NCBI RefSeq assembly: GCF_002993885.1
Contig: NZ_CM009578.1
Span: 3,122,009 to 3,186,008 of the forward strand
Length of the DNA: 64,000 nucleotides
Direction of reading: 5' to 3'
DNA from: Sphingopyxis lindanitolerans
GTDB taxonomy: Bacteria > Pseudomonadota > Alphaproteobacteria > Sphingomonadales > Sphingomonadaceae
Part shown: piece after piece, positions 1 to 11,236 of the stretch
How positions within the stretch are numbered: the first letter of the stretch is position 1
Layout of the letters: the number at the start of each line of letters is the position of its first letter
Translations under genes and position numbers: made by a program
Notes under the pieces: generated by a model
Told to the model about the DNA's origin: nothing
Databases searched by the model: none
Seen by the model: only the letters and a program-made list of their open reading frames with translations

Positions 1-20
1 CAGCGCCGTCCGATCGGGCG

Positions 21-2318
21 CTAGTCGCCCAGATCGACTTTATGGGCCTTCGCCCAATCCTGATATTGCCCCCGCGGGTTCGCCGACGGGTGCGCCAGGA
101 TGGCCGGCATGTCCGCCCGCAGCGCCTTGAGATCTAGCGAGCGGATCATCGCCTTGACCGGGCCGATCCCCGCGGGTGTGATCGACAGCCGCTCGATCCC
201 GAGGCCAAGCAGCGCCATCGCCTCCAGCGGCCGGCCGCCCATCTCGCCGCACACGCCGAGCTGGACTTTCGAGCCCGATACCAGCTTCACCACCCGTGCC
301 AGATAGCGCATGACGATCGGCGACAGCCAGTCGTACCGCTCGGCAAGCCGCGGGTGCGCGCGGTCGGCGGCGAAGAGGAACTGGGTGAGGTCGTTGGTGC
401 CGATCGACAGGAAGTCGAGGTGCGGCAACATCAGGTCGAGGGTTTCGACCAGCCCCGGCACCTCGAGCATCGCGCCATAGCGGATCGCGACCGGCAGCTT
501 CTTGTTGTGGCTCGCAAGCCACGCGCGCTGCTTGACGAACAGCTCGCGCGCCGCCTCATATTCCCATGGTTCCGACACCATCGGGAACATGACGTTGAGT
601 GTCCGTCCCGCCGCCGCTTCCATCAGCGCGCGCGCCTGAATCTTGAGCAGTCCCTCGCGTTCGAGCGCCAGGCGCAGCGCGCGCCAGCCCATCGCGGGAT
701 TTTCCTCCTGCTCGGCGCCGTCCATGTTCATATAGGGCAGCACCTTGTCGCCGCCGATATCGACCGTCCGAAAGATCACCGGCCGGTCGCCCGCCGCGTC
801 GAGGACGTCGCGGTAGAGCCGCTGCTGCCGCTCGCGTTGCGGCAGCGTGGCCGAGACGAGGAACTGGAATTCGGTGCGGAACAGCCCGATCCCGCGCGCC
901 CCGGTCAGGTCGAGCGCGGCGACATCTTCGCGCAGCCCCGCGTTGATCATCAGCTCGACCGACACGCCGTCGCGGCTCACCGCCGGCAGGTCGCGCAGCG
1001 CGGCAAGATTGGCGCGGCGCTTGTGCGAGATTTCGAGCTTGGCGTCGAAGGCATCCTGCACCGCCTGCGTCGGGCGGACATGGATGGTGCCCGCCGCGGC
1101 ATCGAGCAGCAGCAGATCGCCGTCGCGAATCGAACTGCGCACGTCGCGGACGCGGCCGATCACCGGCACCCCCATCGCGCGCGCGACTATGATGACATGC
1201 GCGGTCAGTGACCCTTCCTCGAGCACCACGCCCTTCAGCCGCCGGCGATCATATTCGAGCAGTTCGGCGGGGCCAAGATTGCGCGCGATCAGGATCGAAT
1301 CCTGGCGAAGCCCCATCTGCGCCGCAGTGCCCATCTGCCCCGATACGATGCGGATCAGCCGGTTCGACAGGTCCTCAAGATCGTGCATCCGTTCGCGCAG
1401 CAGCGGGTCGTCGATCTGCCGCATCCGCATGCGGGTTCGCTGCTGGACGCGCTCGATCGCCGCCTCGGCGGTCAGGCCGCTGTCGATCGCCTCGTTAATC
1501 CGGCGCGACCAGCCCTCGTCATAGGCGAACATCTTGTAGGTCTCGAGCACCTCTTCCTGTTCGCCGCCGATGCCGAATTCGGCTTGGCTCGTCATGCGGT
1601 CGATCTGCTCGCGCATCTTGTCGAACGCGGCATAGACGCGGTGGCGTTCGGCCTCGGTATCCTCGGCGACCGTATGCTCGATGGTGATGCGCGGCTGGTG
1701 GAGGACCGCGATGCCGGCGCCCATGCCGTCGACCAGCTTCTGCCCCGACAATCGCTGCGCCGACTGATCGGCGGCCGCGGCGTCGATGCGCGCGGTGGTA
1801 TCGACCAGATCGGCGTTGGCGATCAGTTCGGACAACACCATCGCGACGGTCTGCAGCGTCTCAATCTCTATCTCTTCATAGCGGTGCGGGTCGCTATGCT
1901 GGACGCAGAGCACGCCGACCGCTTGCTCGCGGCGGATGATCGGAACGCCCGCGAAGCTGTGGAACAGCTCCTCGCCGGTTTCGGGGCGATAGGAAAAGTC
2001 GGGATGCGCGGCCGCCTCGTCGAGGTTCAGCGTTTCGATCTGCTCGGCGATCATGCCGACCAGACCTTCGCCGAGCGCGAGGCGGGTGACATGCACCGCC
2101 TCCTGCTTGAGGCCGCGCGTCGCATAAAGCTCGAGACTGCCGCCGCGCAGCAGATAGATGGAGCAGACCTCGCTGTGCAGGCATTCGCCGATGATCCCGA
2201 CGACCTGGTTGAGCTTGCTCTGCGCGTTGGTGCGCGCCGCCATCACCTCGTGCAGCCGGGTCAGGATCGTGCGCGCCGATTGGGCGGCCGACGTCGGCGG
2301 GGGCGGGGCGTTGGTCAT
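21..2318 (-). CDS. ptsP: PtsP: PEP-protein phosphotransferase of the nitrogen PTS (EI-Ntr)
   Basis: A 765-residue cytoplasmic enzyme that should autophosphorylate from phosphoenolpyruvate and pass the phosphate to NPr, feeding the regulatory PTS-Ntr chain rather than sugar uptake. A GAF sensor domain fills roughly residues 20-165. The HPr-binding and phosphohistidine region follows, with the active-site histidine at about residue 374 in the context GSLTAHVIIVARAMGVP. The C-terminal PEP-binding TIM barrel contains RTVDIGGDK, SIGTNDLTQF and the catalytic-cysteine motif GVCGEMGG. The GAF domain separates it from plain sugar-PTS EI. The length is normal for PtsP. A small hairpin (arms at 2-7 and 17-22) overlaps the stop codon and may end transcription. 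Family assignment is firm; the regulatory targets are not visible here. Confidence 0.96.
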   Translation of the reverse strand: MTNAPPPPTSAAQSARTILTRLHEVMAARTNAQSKLNQVVGIIGECLHSEVCSIYLLRGGSLELYATRGLKQEAVHVTRLALGEGLVGMIAEQIETLNLDEAAAHPDFSYRPETGEELFHSFAGVPIIRREQAVGVLCVQHSDPHRYEEIEIETLQTVAMVLSELIANADLVDTTARIDAAAADQSAQRLSGQKLVDGMGAGIAVLHQPRITIEHTVAEDTEAERHRVYAAFDKMREQIDRMTSQAEFGIGGEQEEVLETYKMFAYDEGWSRRINEAIDSGLTAEAAIERVQQRTRMRMRQIDDPLLRERMHDLEDLSNRLIRIVSGQMGTAAQMGLRQDSILIARNLGPAELLEYDRRRLKGVVLEEGSLTAHVIIVARAMGVPVIGRVRDVRSSIRDGDLLLLDAAAGTIHVRPTQAVQDAFDAKLEISHKRRANLAALRDLPAVSRDGVSVELMINAGLREDVAALDLTGARGIGLFRTEFQFLVSATLPQRERQQRLYRDVLDAAGDRPVIFRTVDIGGDKVLPYMNMDGAEQEENPAMGWRALRLALEREGLLKIQARALMEAAAGRTLNVMFPMVSEPWEYEAARELFVKQRAWLASHNKKLPVAIRYGAMLEVPGLVETLDLMLPHLDFLSIGTNDLTQFLFAADRAHPRLAERYDWLSPIVMRYLARVVKLVSGSKVQLGVCGEMGGRPLEAMALLGLGIERLSITPAGIGPVKAMIRSLDLKALRADMPAILAHPSANPRGQYQDWAKAHKVDLGD

Positions 2319-2384
2319 GTCCCGCCCGTGCTAACAGATGCCATGCCTTGCCGCCAAGGGCGCGCGCGAAATTTCCTGTCGCGA

Positions 2385-3134
2385 TCAGCCGCCGGGGGGC
2401 GGGGTGGGCGGCGCTGCTGACGTCGCTTCCGGAGCCGCCGGGCCATAGGCGGTGCCGGGCGTCGCGGTGACCGGCGTGGTCATGATGGCGGGCGGCGGCG
2501 CATATTTCGCGTCCCATGCCGCCGCGTCGAGCTGATAGCGGGCATAGGCTTCATAGAAATCGATAAATGGCTGGTCGAGCCGCGCGAGCTGCGTCGGCGA
2601 CTGCTCGATCACCTGCGCGGTCGGCGTCGACGAGACGAGCTGGGCGATTTCGTTGGCGCGGGCGCAGAAGGCGCGCTGGGCGGGCGGCTGCGCGAAATAG
2701 TTGAAGAGCTGGGTCGACAGGCGATCGCGCGGAGCGATGCCGTTGTTGCCATTTGCCTTGCCGAGCTGGCTGATGACCGCCTTTTCGGTCGACTTGATGA
2801 TTTTCGCGTGCGCCTTGATGATATTGTTATACGCCGACACCAGCGTCGCTTCCTCGGTGCCGCGGCAACCGATCGCCGCGACGTTGAGGCCGATCTTGAG
2901 CTGCCAGAAGGCGCGGTCGCCCGAGATATTGCTGTTCGCGGTGACGAAATGGCCATCGATCCCGCGACCGGGAAGAATCTGCGTCAGCGACGCATAGCCC
3001 GGCGGCAGGGGGCGCGGCGGGATGACGATCGTGACCTGCGGCGGCGGCGGGGGAGGTGGCGGCGGCGGTTTGGGGGCGCAGGCAGCGACGCTCGCTAGCA
3101 GGCCGGCCATGATGATCTTGCGCGACATAGTCAT
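2385..3134 (-). CDS. Proline-rich putative lipoprotein of unknown function
   Basis: About 249 residues. The start at 3134 is preferred over an in-frame ATG at 3170 because a GGGGAGAG ribosome-binding site lies just upstream. The N-terminus is a lipoprotein-type signal (KIIMAGLLASVAAC), with a run of about ten prolines right after the lipobox cysteine, so it is probably anchored in the envelope with a stiff linker. The remainder is a soluble alpha-rich domain followed by a Pro/Ala-rich tail. No catalytic motif is recognised. It lies 66 bases upstream of ptsP on the same strand and could be cotranscribed with it. Function unknown. Confidence 0.8.
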   Translation of the reverse strand: MTMSRKIIMAGLLASVAACAPKPPPPPPPPPPQVTIVIPPRPLPPGYASLTQILPGRGIDGHFVTANSNISGDRAFWQLKIGLNVAAIGCRGTEEATLVSAYNNIIKAHAKIIKSTEKAVISQLGKANGNNGIAPRDRLSTQLFNYFAQPPAQRAFCARANEIAQLVSSTPTAQVIEQSPTQLARLDQPFIDFYEAYARYQLDAAAWDAKYAPPPAIMTTPVTATPGTAYGPAAPEATSAAPPTPPPGG

Positions 3135-3166
3135 GAAACTCTCCCCAACCGCGAAACCATGCGGCC

Positions 3167-4171
3167 TCAACCCCGTGCGTGCAATGCGGCGTCGGCCTGT
3201 TGCACCAAAGCTGCGATGATATCGGCAACGCTCTCTTCGCGGGTTACCATACCCACGGATTGCCCTGCCATTAACGAACCGCCCTCGACGTCGCCGTCAA
3301 TGACCGCGCGGCGCAAGGCGCCCGCCCAATAATGCTCGATCTGGAGCTGCGCTTCCAGCATGTCGACGTCGCCCGCGTCGAGCAGGTTCGCGACTTCGCG
3401 CTGCTTCGCGGTAAAGCTTTCGGTGCCGTTGTTCTTGAGCGCGCGCACCGGGATCACCGGCAGCCGCGGGTCGATCTGCACGCTCGCCACCGCATCGCGC
3501 GCCGAGGCGCGGATGAAAGCCTTCTTGAAATTGGGGTGGGCGATGCTTTCGGTCGCGCAGACGAAGCGCGTGCCGAGCTGGACCCCCGAAGCGCCCATCT
3601 CCAGATAGCCGGCGATCGCTTCGCCGCGACCGATACCCCCGGCAACGAAGATCGGAACCTCGCTTGCCAGCTCGGGCAGGATTTCCTGCGCCAGCACGCT
3701 CGTCGACACAGGGCCGATATGACCGCCCGCCTCCATCCCTTCGATGACCAGCGCATCGACGCCCGACCGAACGAGCTTCTTTGCCAACGCCAGCGTCGGC
3801 GCGAAACAGATGAGCTTCGCGCCCGCCCCCTTGATCGCCTCGAGGCTACCCTTTGGCGGCAGGCCGCCCGCGAGCACGATATGGCCGACCTCATGCTTGG
3901 CGCAGACGTCGATCAACTCGAAGATCTGGGGGTGCATGGTGATCAGATTGACGCCGAAATTGCGCGTCGCGAGCTTTTTTGTCGCGGCGATCTCTGCATC
4001 GAGAAGTTCGGGCGTCATCGCGCCGCAGGCGATGACGCCAAAGCCGCCCGCATTGCTGATCGCGCTCACCAGATGGCGCTCCGAGACCCAGCTCATCGCG
4101 CCGCACAAAATGGCATAATCGCTGCCGAGAAGCTCGGTCCCGCGAGCCATGAGATCGTTAATTTTGCTCAT
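3167..4171 (-). CDS. Nitronate monooxygenase / FabK-like flavoprotein (NPD family)
   Basis: About 334 residues from the ATG at 4171; in-frame codons further upstream encode an Arg/Ala-rich stretch unlike the family. The fold is the FMN-binding TIM barrel shared by nitronate monooxygenases (2-nitropropane dioxygenases) and FabK enoyl-ACP reductases. Characteristic segments are CGAMSWVSERHLVSAISNAG near the N-terminus, GMEAGGHIGP and VFVAGGIGRGEAIAGYLEMG for flavin phosphate binding, and ASGVQLGTRFVCATES. The predicted reaction is flavin-dependent oxidation of alkyl nitronates or a related oxidoreduction. Many bacterial members have no proven substrate, so the specific activity is inference. 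It is transcribed divergently from the YezD-like gene. Confidence 0.88.
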   Translation of the reverse strand: MSKINDLMARGTELLGSDYAILCGAMSWVSERHLVSAISNAGGFGVIACGAMTPELLDAEIAATKKLATRNFGVNLITMHPQIFELIDVCAKHEVGHIVLAGGLPPKGSLEAIKGAGAKLICFAPTLALAKKLVRSGVDALVIEGMEAGGHIGPVSTSVLAQEILPELASEVPIFVAGGIGRGEAIAGYLEMGASGVQLGTRFVCATESIAHPNFKKAFIRASARDAVASVQIDPRLPVIPVRALKNNGTESFTAKQREVANLLDAGDVDMLEAQLQIEHYWAGALRRAVIDGDVEGGSLMAGQSVGMVTREESVADIIAALVQQADAALHARG

Positions 4172-4300
4172 TGCAAGCGCCTTTGCCAGCAGTCGCGCGC
4201 GGGCGCAATGAAATGCGATAATCGCGCTTGCGGCCCGCCGCATGCGCGAGTCCGTTCGGCCCGGCAACCCCACCTTTCAGCGCAGAAAGCAAATCAATCA

Positions 4301-4328
4301 TTGTCAACTAAATTACTTGTAATATGCT
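4301..4328 (+). promoter_or_regulatory. Candidate sigma70-like promoter for the yezD-like/TonB receptor pair
   Basis: TTGTCA (4301-4306) and TATGCT (4323-4328) are separated by 16 bases in a locally AT-rich patch, 35 bases before the ATG at 4363. This is pattern matching only. Confidence 0.35.
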
Positions 4329-4362
4329 TGCCGAGCGAATCCACCAGGGAAAGGAATTTTGC

Positions 4363-4533
4363 ATGAGCTCCTTCAAGGAGGCCGCCAAGAGCGGGTCCGA
4401 GCAGGTGCCCCGCGCCGTCCAGACGGTGCTCGACGCGCTCGAAAAGCTGAAGTTCGGCGCCATCCAGCTCACCGTCCACGAGGGGCGGCTGGTGCAGGTC
4501 GATATCACCGAGCGCCACCGCTACCCGAACTGA
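4363..4533 (+). CDS. YezD-like small protein (DUF2292)
   Basis: A 56-residue protein; the ATG at 4363 is chosen because AAGGAA precedes it and the family domain begins soon after. The core, VLDALEKLKFGAIQLTVHEG followed by RLVQVDITE, fits the DUF2292/YezD family: a short helix then two strands. Family members are often found beside sulfur-assimilation or transport genes, but their biochemical role is unproven. Here the gene directly precedes a TonB-dependent receptor on the same strand with 90 bases between stop and start, suggesting one transcript and a link to regulated uptake. A nearby promoter-like sequence supports a shared start point. Confidence 0.8.
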   Translation: MSSFKEAAKSGSEQVPRAVQTVLDALEKLKFGAIQLTVHEGRLVQVDITERHRYPN

Positions 4534-4623
4534 CCTCAAACCCCCGAAAAGGGGACCGTTCCATATCCAATGCCGCAGACCGGACCGCCGGATGTGGCAA
4601 TTTTCTTGCAACAGGAAATTGTC

Positions 4624-7044
4624 ATGATCGCAAAATATCCGTCTGCCCGCCGACGCCTGTCGGCCACATCCTTTTCGCTGGTCTTGCTTCTCGCGCTGGC
4701 CGCGACCCCGGCGCTTGCCGCCGAAAACAGCTCCGATGCCGCCGACGTCGATGCCGCCGCACAGGTCGAGGGCGGCAGCTATGGCGGCGACATCCTCGTC
4801 ACCGCCCGCCGCCGTCAAGAAACCGCGCAGGACGTGCCGATCGCCATCTCGGTCGTCGCGGGCGAACAGATCGACAATACGGGCAGCTTCAACGTCGGGC
4901 GCCTGACCCAGCTCACCCCGACGCTGCAATTCTATTCGTCGAACCCGCGCAACACCGCGGTCAACATCCGCGGCATCGGCGCGCCGTTCGGCCTGACCAA
5001 CGACGGGATCGAGCAGGGGGTCGGCATCTATGTCGATGACGTCTATTATTCGCGCGTCGCCTCCTCCACCTTCGACTTCCTCGACGTCGCGCAGATCGAG
5101 GTGCTGCGCGGGCCGCAGGGAACGCTTTATGGCAAGAACACGACCGCGGGCGCGATCAACATCACGACCAACCAGCCGACCTTCGATTTCGAGGGCAAGG
5201 CCGAGGTCAGCATCGGCAATCTGAATTTCAAGCAGGCAAAGGCCGCGATCTCCGGCCCGCTGACCGATCATCTCGCGGCGCGCATCGCCCTGTCGTCGAC
5301 CAGCCGCCGCGGCACCATCTACAACGTCACGACCGACCGCTGGGTCCAGAGCCAGGACAATATCGGTATCCGCGGACAATTGCTCTGGCAACCGAACGAC
5401 GATCTTTCGGTCACGCTTTCGGGCGACTGGAACAAGCAGGACGCGGTGTGCTGCGCGTCGGTGTTCGTACGCACCGGCGCGACCCAGCGTCCGCTCAATC
5501 GCCAATATGCCGCGCTCGCCGCGGCACAAGGCTATGTCGTGCCGAGTAGCAATCCCTATGACCGGCTGACCGACCTCGACGCGAGCCTCAACGCGGGCAA
5601 CGAGATTGGCGGCGTCGCGCTGCGCGTCAAATGGGATGTCGGCCCCGGCACGCTGACCTCGGTCACCGCATGGCGCTATTGGGATTGGCAGCCCGAGAAC
5701 GACCGCGATTTCACCGGCCTGCCGATCGTCACCAAATCGCAGAATCCGTCGCAGCAAAACCAGTATACGCAGGAATTGCGGTATAATTACTCCGGCGATC
5801 GTTTCGATTTCGTGCTCGGCGGTTTCTATTATTATCAGCGCATCGACACGCAAGGGACCGAACAGCATGGCCCGGCATCGAGCCGCTGGACGCTCAACCC
5901 GACGAGCGCCTTGGCGAACGACCCATCGGTGCTCGACGGCCTGACCGCGATTAATACGCAGTTCCTCAAGAACACCAGCGCCGCCTTCTTCGGGCAGGCG
6001 AGCTGGAAGATCACCGACCAGTTCACCATCCAACCCGGCGTGCGGCTGAACTACGACAAGAAGGCGGGTTTCTATCAGCGCCGTGTTTTCGCGGGCGACG
6101 GCACGCCGGTGGTCTTCGGGCCGACTGATGCGGTCACGCTGGCACGCCTCGGTGTCTTTGCGCCGCAGGAATATGCGCCCGAATTCAGCGACTGGAACTT
6201 CAGCTACGACCTGACCGCGACCTATAAGGCGACGCGCGACCTGCTGTTCTATGCGACCTATGCCAAGACCTTCAAATCGGGCGGCATCAATCAGAATGGC
6301 GTGCCGAACGACGCGAACAACAATCCCCTTCTCGGCACGGCGACGGTGAAGCCCGAATCGGTCAATCACTATGAAGCGGGGATCAAGACCGAGTTCTGGG
6401 GCCGCCGCGCCACCTTCAATCTCTCCGCCTTCCGCACCGACATCAAGAATTTCCAGGCCAATGTGAACAATGGCCAGTTCGGGGTGCTGCGCGGCTATCT
6501 TGCCAATGCGGGCAAGGTGCGGACGCAGGGCTTCGAGGGCGATTTCTCGATCCGTCCGAGCGAGCGCTTCCGCGCCTATGTCAACGGCGCCTATACCGAC
6601 GCCAAATATGCGAAGTTCGTCGATGCGCCGTGCGCGCCCGAGCAAGCGGGGGGCACGAACAGCCCGCCCAATTGCGACATTTCGGGCCAGCGGCTGCCGG
6701 GCGTGTCGAAATGGGCCTTGTCGTTCGGGGCAGAGGTCAATGCGGAATCGAAACTCTTCGCCCAGGACGGGCAGTTCTATGTCGGCTATGACGGCAGCTA
6801 TCGATCGGACTGGTCGTCGAACCCGACACCCTCGGCCTATACCTGGGTCAACGGCTATGCGCTGTCGAACTTCCGCGCCGGTTTCCGCACCGACAGCGGC
6901 TTCGACATCTTCGGCTGGGTCCGCAATGCGTTCGACCAGAAATATATCGACCAGCTCAGCGTCGGTCCGGGCAACACCGGGCTGATCGTCGGCCTGCCGG
7001 GCGATCCTCGCACCTGGGGCGGGACGGTCAAGGTCAGCTTTTAG
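4624..7044 (+). CDS. TonB-dependent outer-membrane receptor
   Basis: About 806 residues from the ATG at 4624, preceded by CAGGAAAT; earlier ATGs would spoil the signal peptide. A cleavable signal (ATSFSLVLLLALAATPALAA) is followed by the TonB-box-like DILVTARRR, a plug domain (NIRGIG; LRGPQGTLYGKNTTAGAINI) and a 22-strand barrel ending in VKVSF, with a terminal Phe for outer-membrane assembly. It should import a substrate with TonB/ExbBD energy. The substrate is not readable from the sequence. The upstream YezD-like gene hints at an organosulfur compound, which is inference. A strong hairpin follows the stop. Confidence 0.94.
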   Translation: MIAKYPSARRRLSATSFSLVLLLALAATPALAAENSSDAADVDAAAQVEGGSYGGDILVTARRRQETAQDVPIAISVVAGEQIDNTGSFNVGRLTQLTPTLQFYSSNPRNTAVNIRGIGAPFGLTNDGIEQGVGIYVDDVYYSRVASSTFDFLDVAQIEVLRGPQGTLYGKNTTAGAINITTNQPTFDFEGKAEVSIGNLNFKQAKAAISGPLTDHLAARIALSSTSRRGTIYNVTTDRWVQSQDNIGIRGQLLWQPNDDLSVTLSGDWNKQDAVCCASVFVRTGATQRPLNRQYAALAAAQGYVVPSSNPYDRLTDLDASLNAGNEIGGVALRVKWDVGPGTLTSVTAWRYWDWQPENDRDFTGLPIVTKSQNPSQQNQYTQELRYNYSGDRFDFVLGGFYYYQRIDTQGTEQHGPASSRWTLNPTSALANDPSVLDGLTAINTQFLKNTSAAFFGQASWKITDQFTIQPGVRLNYDKKAGFYQRRVFAGDGTPVVFGPTDAVTLARLGVFAPQEYAPEFSDWNFSYDLTATYKATRDLLFYATYAKTFKSGGINQNGVPNDANNNPLLGTATVKPESVNHYEAGIKTEFWGRRATFNLSAFRTDIKNFQANVNNGQFGVLRGYLANAGKVRTQGFEGDFSIRPSERFRAYVNGAYTDAKYAKFVDAPCAPEQAGGTNSPPNCDISGQRLPGVSKWALSFGAEVNAESKLFAQDGQFYVGYDGSYRSDWSSNPTPSAYTWVNGYALSNFRAGFRTDSGFDIFGWVRNAFDQKYIDQLSVGPGNTGLIVGLPGDPRTWGGTVKVSF

Positions 7045-7067
7045 GCGGGCTCCCACCCGGTAAAGGA

Positions 7068-7099
7068 AAAGGGCCGCTCCCACCGGGGGCGGCCCTTTC
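7068..7099. terminator. Bidirectional terminator hairpin between convergent genes
   Basis: Perfect 10-bp stem: 7068-7077 (AAAGGGCCGC) pairs with 7090-7099 (GCGGCCCTTT), loop of 12. The flanking A and T tracts let it work in both directions, for the TonB receptor (+) and the small Gln-rich gene (-). Confidence 0.85.
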
Positions 7100-7113
7100 T
7101 CATGCGGCCGGGG

Positions 7114-7269
7114 TCAGCGCTGCTGCGGGTTCTTGCTGTGATCCTGATCGGACCGCTGGCCGCCCTGCTGGCGATCCTGACCGCCCTGCTGCTGCTGCTG
7201 GCGGCGCTGTTCTTCGTCGCGGTCGGCCTGCGGCTTTTTCTCGGGCTGCTGGTTGGGGGTGTTAGCCAC
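7114..7269 (-). CDS. Small Gln-rich hydrophilic protein (GTG start)
   Basis: A 51-residue frame starting with GTG at 7269-7267 and ending TGA at 7114. An AGGAG ribosome-binding site sits 8 bases upstream of the GTG. The product opens VANTPNQQPEKKPQADRDEE and continues with repeats of Gln, Gly, Arg and Asp; it has no hydrophobic core and is probably intrinsically disordered. The opposite strand has a longer frame whose product is a Leu/Ala hydrophobic run, which is the antisense shadow of these Gln codons. Convergent with the TonB receptor across a shared terminator. Function unknown; comparison across related genomes would decide it. Confidence 0.62.
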   Translation of the reverse strand: MANTPNQQPEKKPQADRDEEQRRQQQQQGGQDRQQGGQRSDQDHSKNPQQR

Positions 7270-9796
<2,527 letters not shown>

Positions 9797-9815
9797 TCCG
9801 GGCCTGATCGGGCGC

Positions 9816-9845
9816 GCCGGTCCCGCATCATGCCGCGGGACCGGC
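9816..9845 (+). terminator. Terminator-like hairpin after katG
   Basis: Perfect 11-bp GC-rich stem: 9816-9826 (GCCGGTCCCGC) with 9835-9845 (GCGGGACCGGC), loop of 8. No T-run follows, so it may be a weak or Rho-assisted terminator. Confidence 0.6.
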
Positions 9846-9873
9846 AGCAGCCGCAAAGATGAAGGTTCTTTGA

Positions 9874-9934
9874 GCTTAAAGCCACAAAAGCCCCGCATGC
9901 TCGCCTTCAAAATGTGTCCTTTGTGGCTTTAAGC
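9874..9934. repeat. 15-bp perfect inverted repeat in the katG downstream region
   Basis: GCTTAAAGCCACAAA at 9874-9888 is exactly mirrored by TTTGTGGCTTTAAGC at 9920-9934, with 31 bases between. The spacer is long for a terminator. It could be a relic end of a small element or a protein-binding site. Confidence 0.6.
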
Positions 9935-10195
9935 GGTGCGGCACCTTCGCGCCGCGCGGCGCGGACGATGTCCATATGGGGCCGCTGGTGACATTGACCG
10001 CGCCGATGCCGCCGCGCTCGTCGAGATCGTGGTGCGGTCTGTTCCATCGGCCAGCTTGGAGCACAGCGCAATAATGTAGGAAAGGATTATCTGGGTTCGT
10101 CGGTTTTGGGGTGGATTCCCGACTGCCCGTTTTGCAGCGCCCGGTCCAGAAAACGGCCGTTTGTAGGAAATCACCTGATTGCCGAGTTATTGACT

Positions 10196-11236
10196 TCAAT
10201 ATGGAAGCGGCGCTCCATCTCCACCTTTGAAGCCATTTGCGCAGAAATCTTTGCTGTTGGCTGCGCGTGCGACTTGTCCGCCGATATGTTTGGCGATGCG
10301 ACAGAGTTCGGTTGGTTTCGTAGCCATTAGACCAAAGGGTGGAGCCGCCCGTGCAATTACCTCGTCCAACATTTCGACGATCGGTTGCGAATAGGGCTCA
10401 GCCGCCGCGCCGCCGCGCGCCAGGGCGTAGCCAAGTTCAATCAAGCGATTTGCGTCGTCGTTCTTTATCGCCTGTATTTCACCACCGGTCCGAAAAGCCT
10501 GCGTGTATCTCGCCCGACTTCGGCGCAGCATATCTGCCATAGTGCGCTGAACTTTTGGCAATGCGCCGACCGGATCAGTGGCAACCGCAAGATATGCTGC
10601 GCTCGTTCCCAAGCGGGTCTCTCCGCTGATCTCTCGGAAAGCGGCCTCTCGCCATGGAAGCGCAAACCTTCCCTGTTCTGCGAGAAGTTGTCGAGCGTAT
10701 GGTCTGGAGTCGTCGCCTTTCAGGGCGGACGGAGGAATCCATCTAAGAAAGCCGATAGTTGCCAATCCCTCCGCCCTTGACGCGCTTGGCGGCAGGCGCT
10801 CGGCAAGGCGAAGATCGTTCAACTCCGTATTGGCGAGCGGCCATTTATATCGATCTAGCAGCGGCGCTAGCTGCTGCACGATTTGGTCCGGCGGCGGACA
10901 GCGGCGAGCACCGGAAATTCGCCAATGCCAAGCAAAGTAGCTGACGACATAGCTATTTGCCGGACTCTGGCCGGTGGGATCAGACGCCGCGAGGGATCGG
11001 CCGACCTCAAGCATCTTGCTATCGAGATCGGCGGCCTCATTGCTTGTCGCAGGGCAACCTTGCGCTTCCCGAAGAAATACTGGGCGGATGGGTGGGCTAC
11101 CATCCAACCTGCCTTTGTCTGCTTCTTTGCGTGAATGCTTCTCTAAAAGCAACGGGGCTACCGCTCCGAGACCGAAACCGACGAGCAAAATAATTAGAGA
11201 CACACACCCAAATCTGGATCCCGACTTCGTAACCAT
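10196..11236 (-). CDS. Membrane-anchored protein of unknown function
   Basis: 346 residues. A single N-terminal transmembrane helix (CVSLIILLVGFGLGAVAPLL) follows a short basic start, so the protein is probably anchored in the inner membrane with a periplasmic body. Three cysteines in the body are spaced as if for disulfides (AQGCPATSN, ARRCPPPDQ, TELCRIAK), with another near the C-terminus (KDFCANG). No enzymatic motif or known domain is recognised. The region has more A and T than its neighbours and is flanked by gene-poor DNA on both sides, suggesting an acquired islet between katG and the YciB gene. Function unknown. Confidence 0.6.
   Translation of the reverse strand: MVTKSGSRFGCVSLIILLVGFGLGAVAPLLLEKHSRKEADKGRLDGSPPIRPVFLREAQGCPATSNEAADLDSKMLEVGRSLAASDPTGQSPANSYVVSYFAWHWRISGARRCPPPDQIVQQLAPLLDRYKWPLANTELNDLRLAERLPPSASRAEGLATIGFLRWIPPSALKGDDSRPYARQLLAEQGRFALPWREAAFREISGETRLGTSAAYLAVATDPVGALPKVQRTMADMLRRSRARYTQAFRTGGEIQAIKNDDANRLIELGYALARGGAAAEPYSQPIVEMLDEVIARAAPPFGLMATKPTELCRIAKHIGGQVARAANSKDFCANGFKGGDGAPLPY

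Larger units (their letters stand above)
9797..10195. other. Gene-poor stretch after katG with two inverted repeats
   Basis: About 400 bases without a supported gene. It holds the katG terminator-like hairpin and a 15-bp inverted repeat. An open frame on the minus strand (10199-9876) has biased, unrecognisable composition and I do not call it. Confidence 0.5.

Noticed and set aside
4294..7083. A 929-codon minus-strand frame opposite the first TonB receptor
   Set aside because: Shadow of a clear receptor gene; no signal, domain or ribosome-binding site.
9876..10199. A 107-codon minus-strand frame after katG
   Set aside because: No family resemblance, and it overlaps the 15-bp inverted repeat; no ribosome-binding site.
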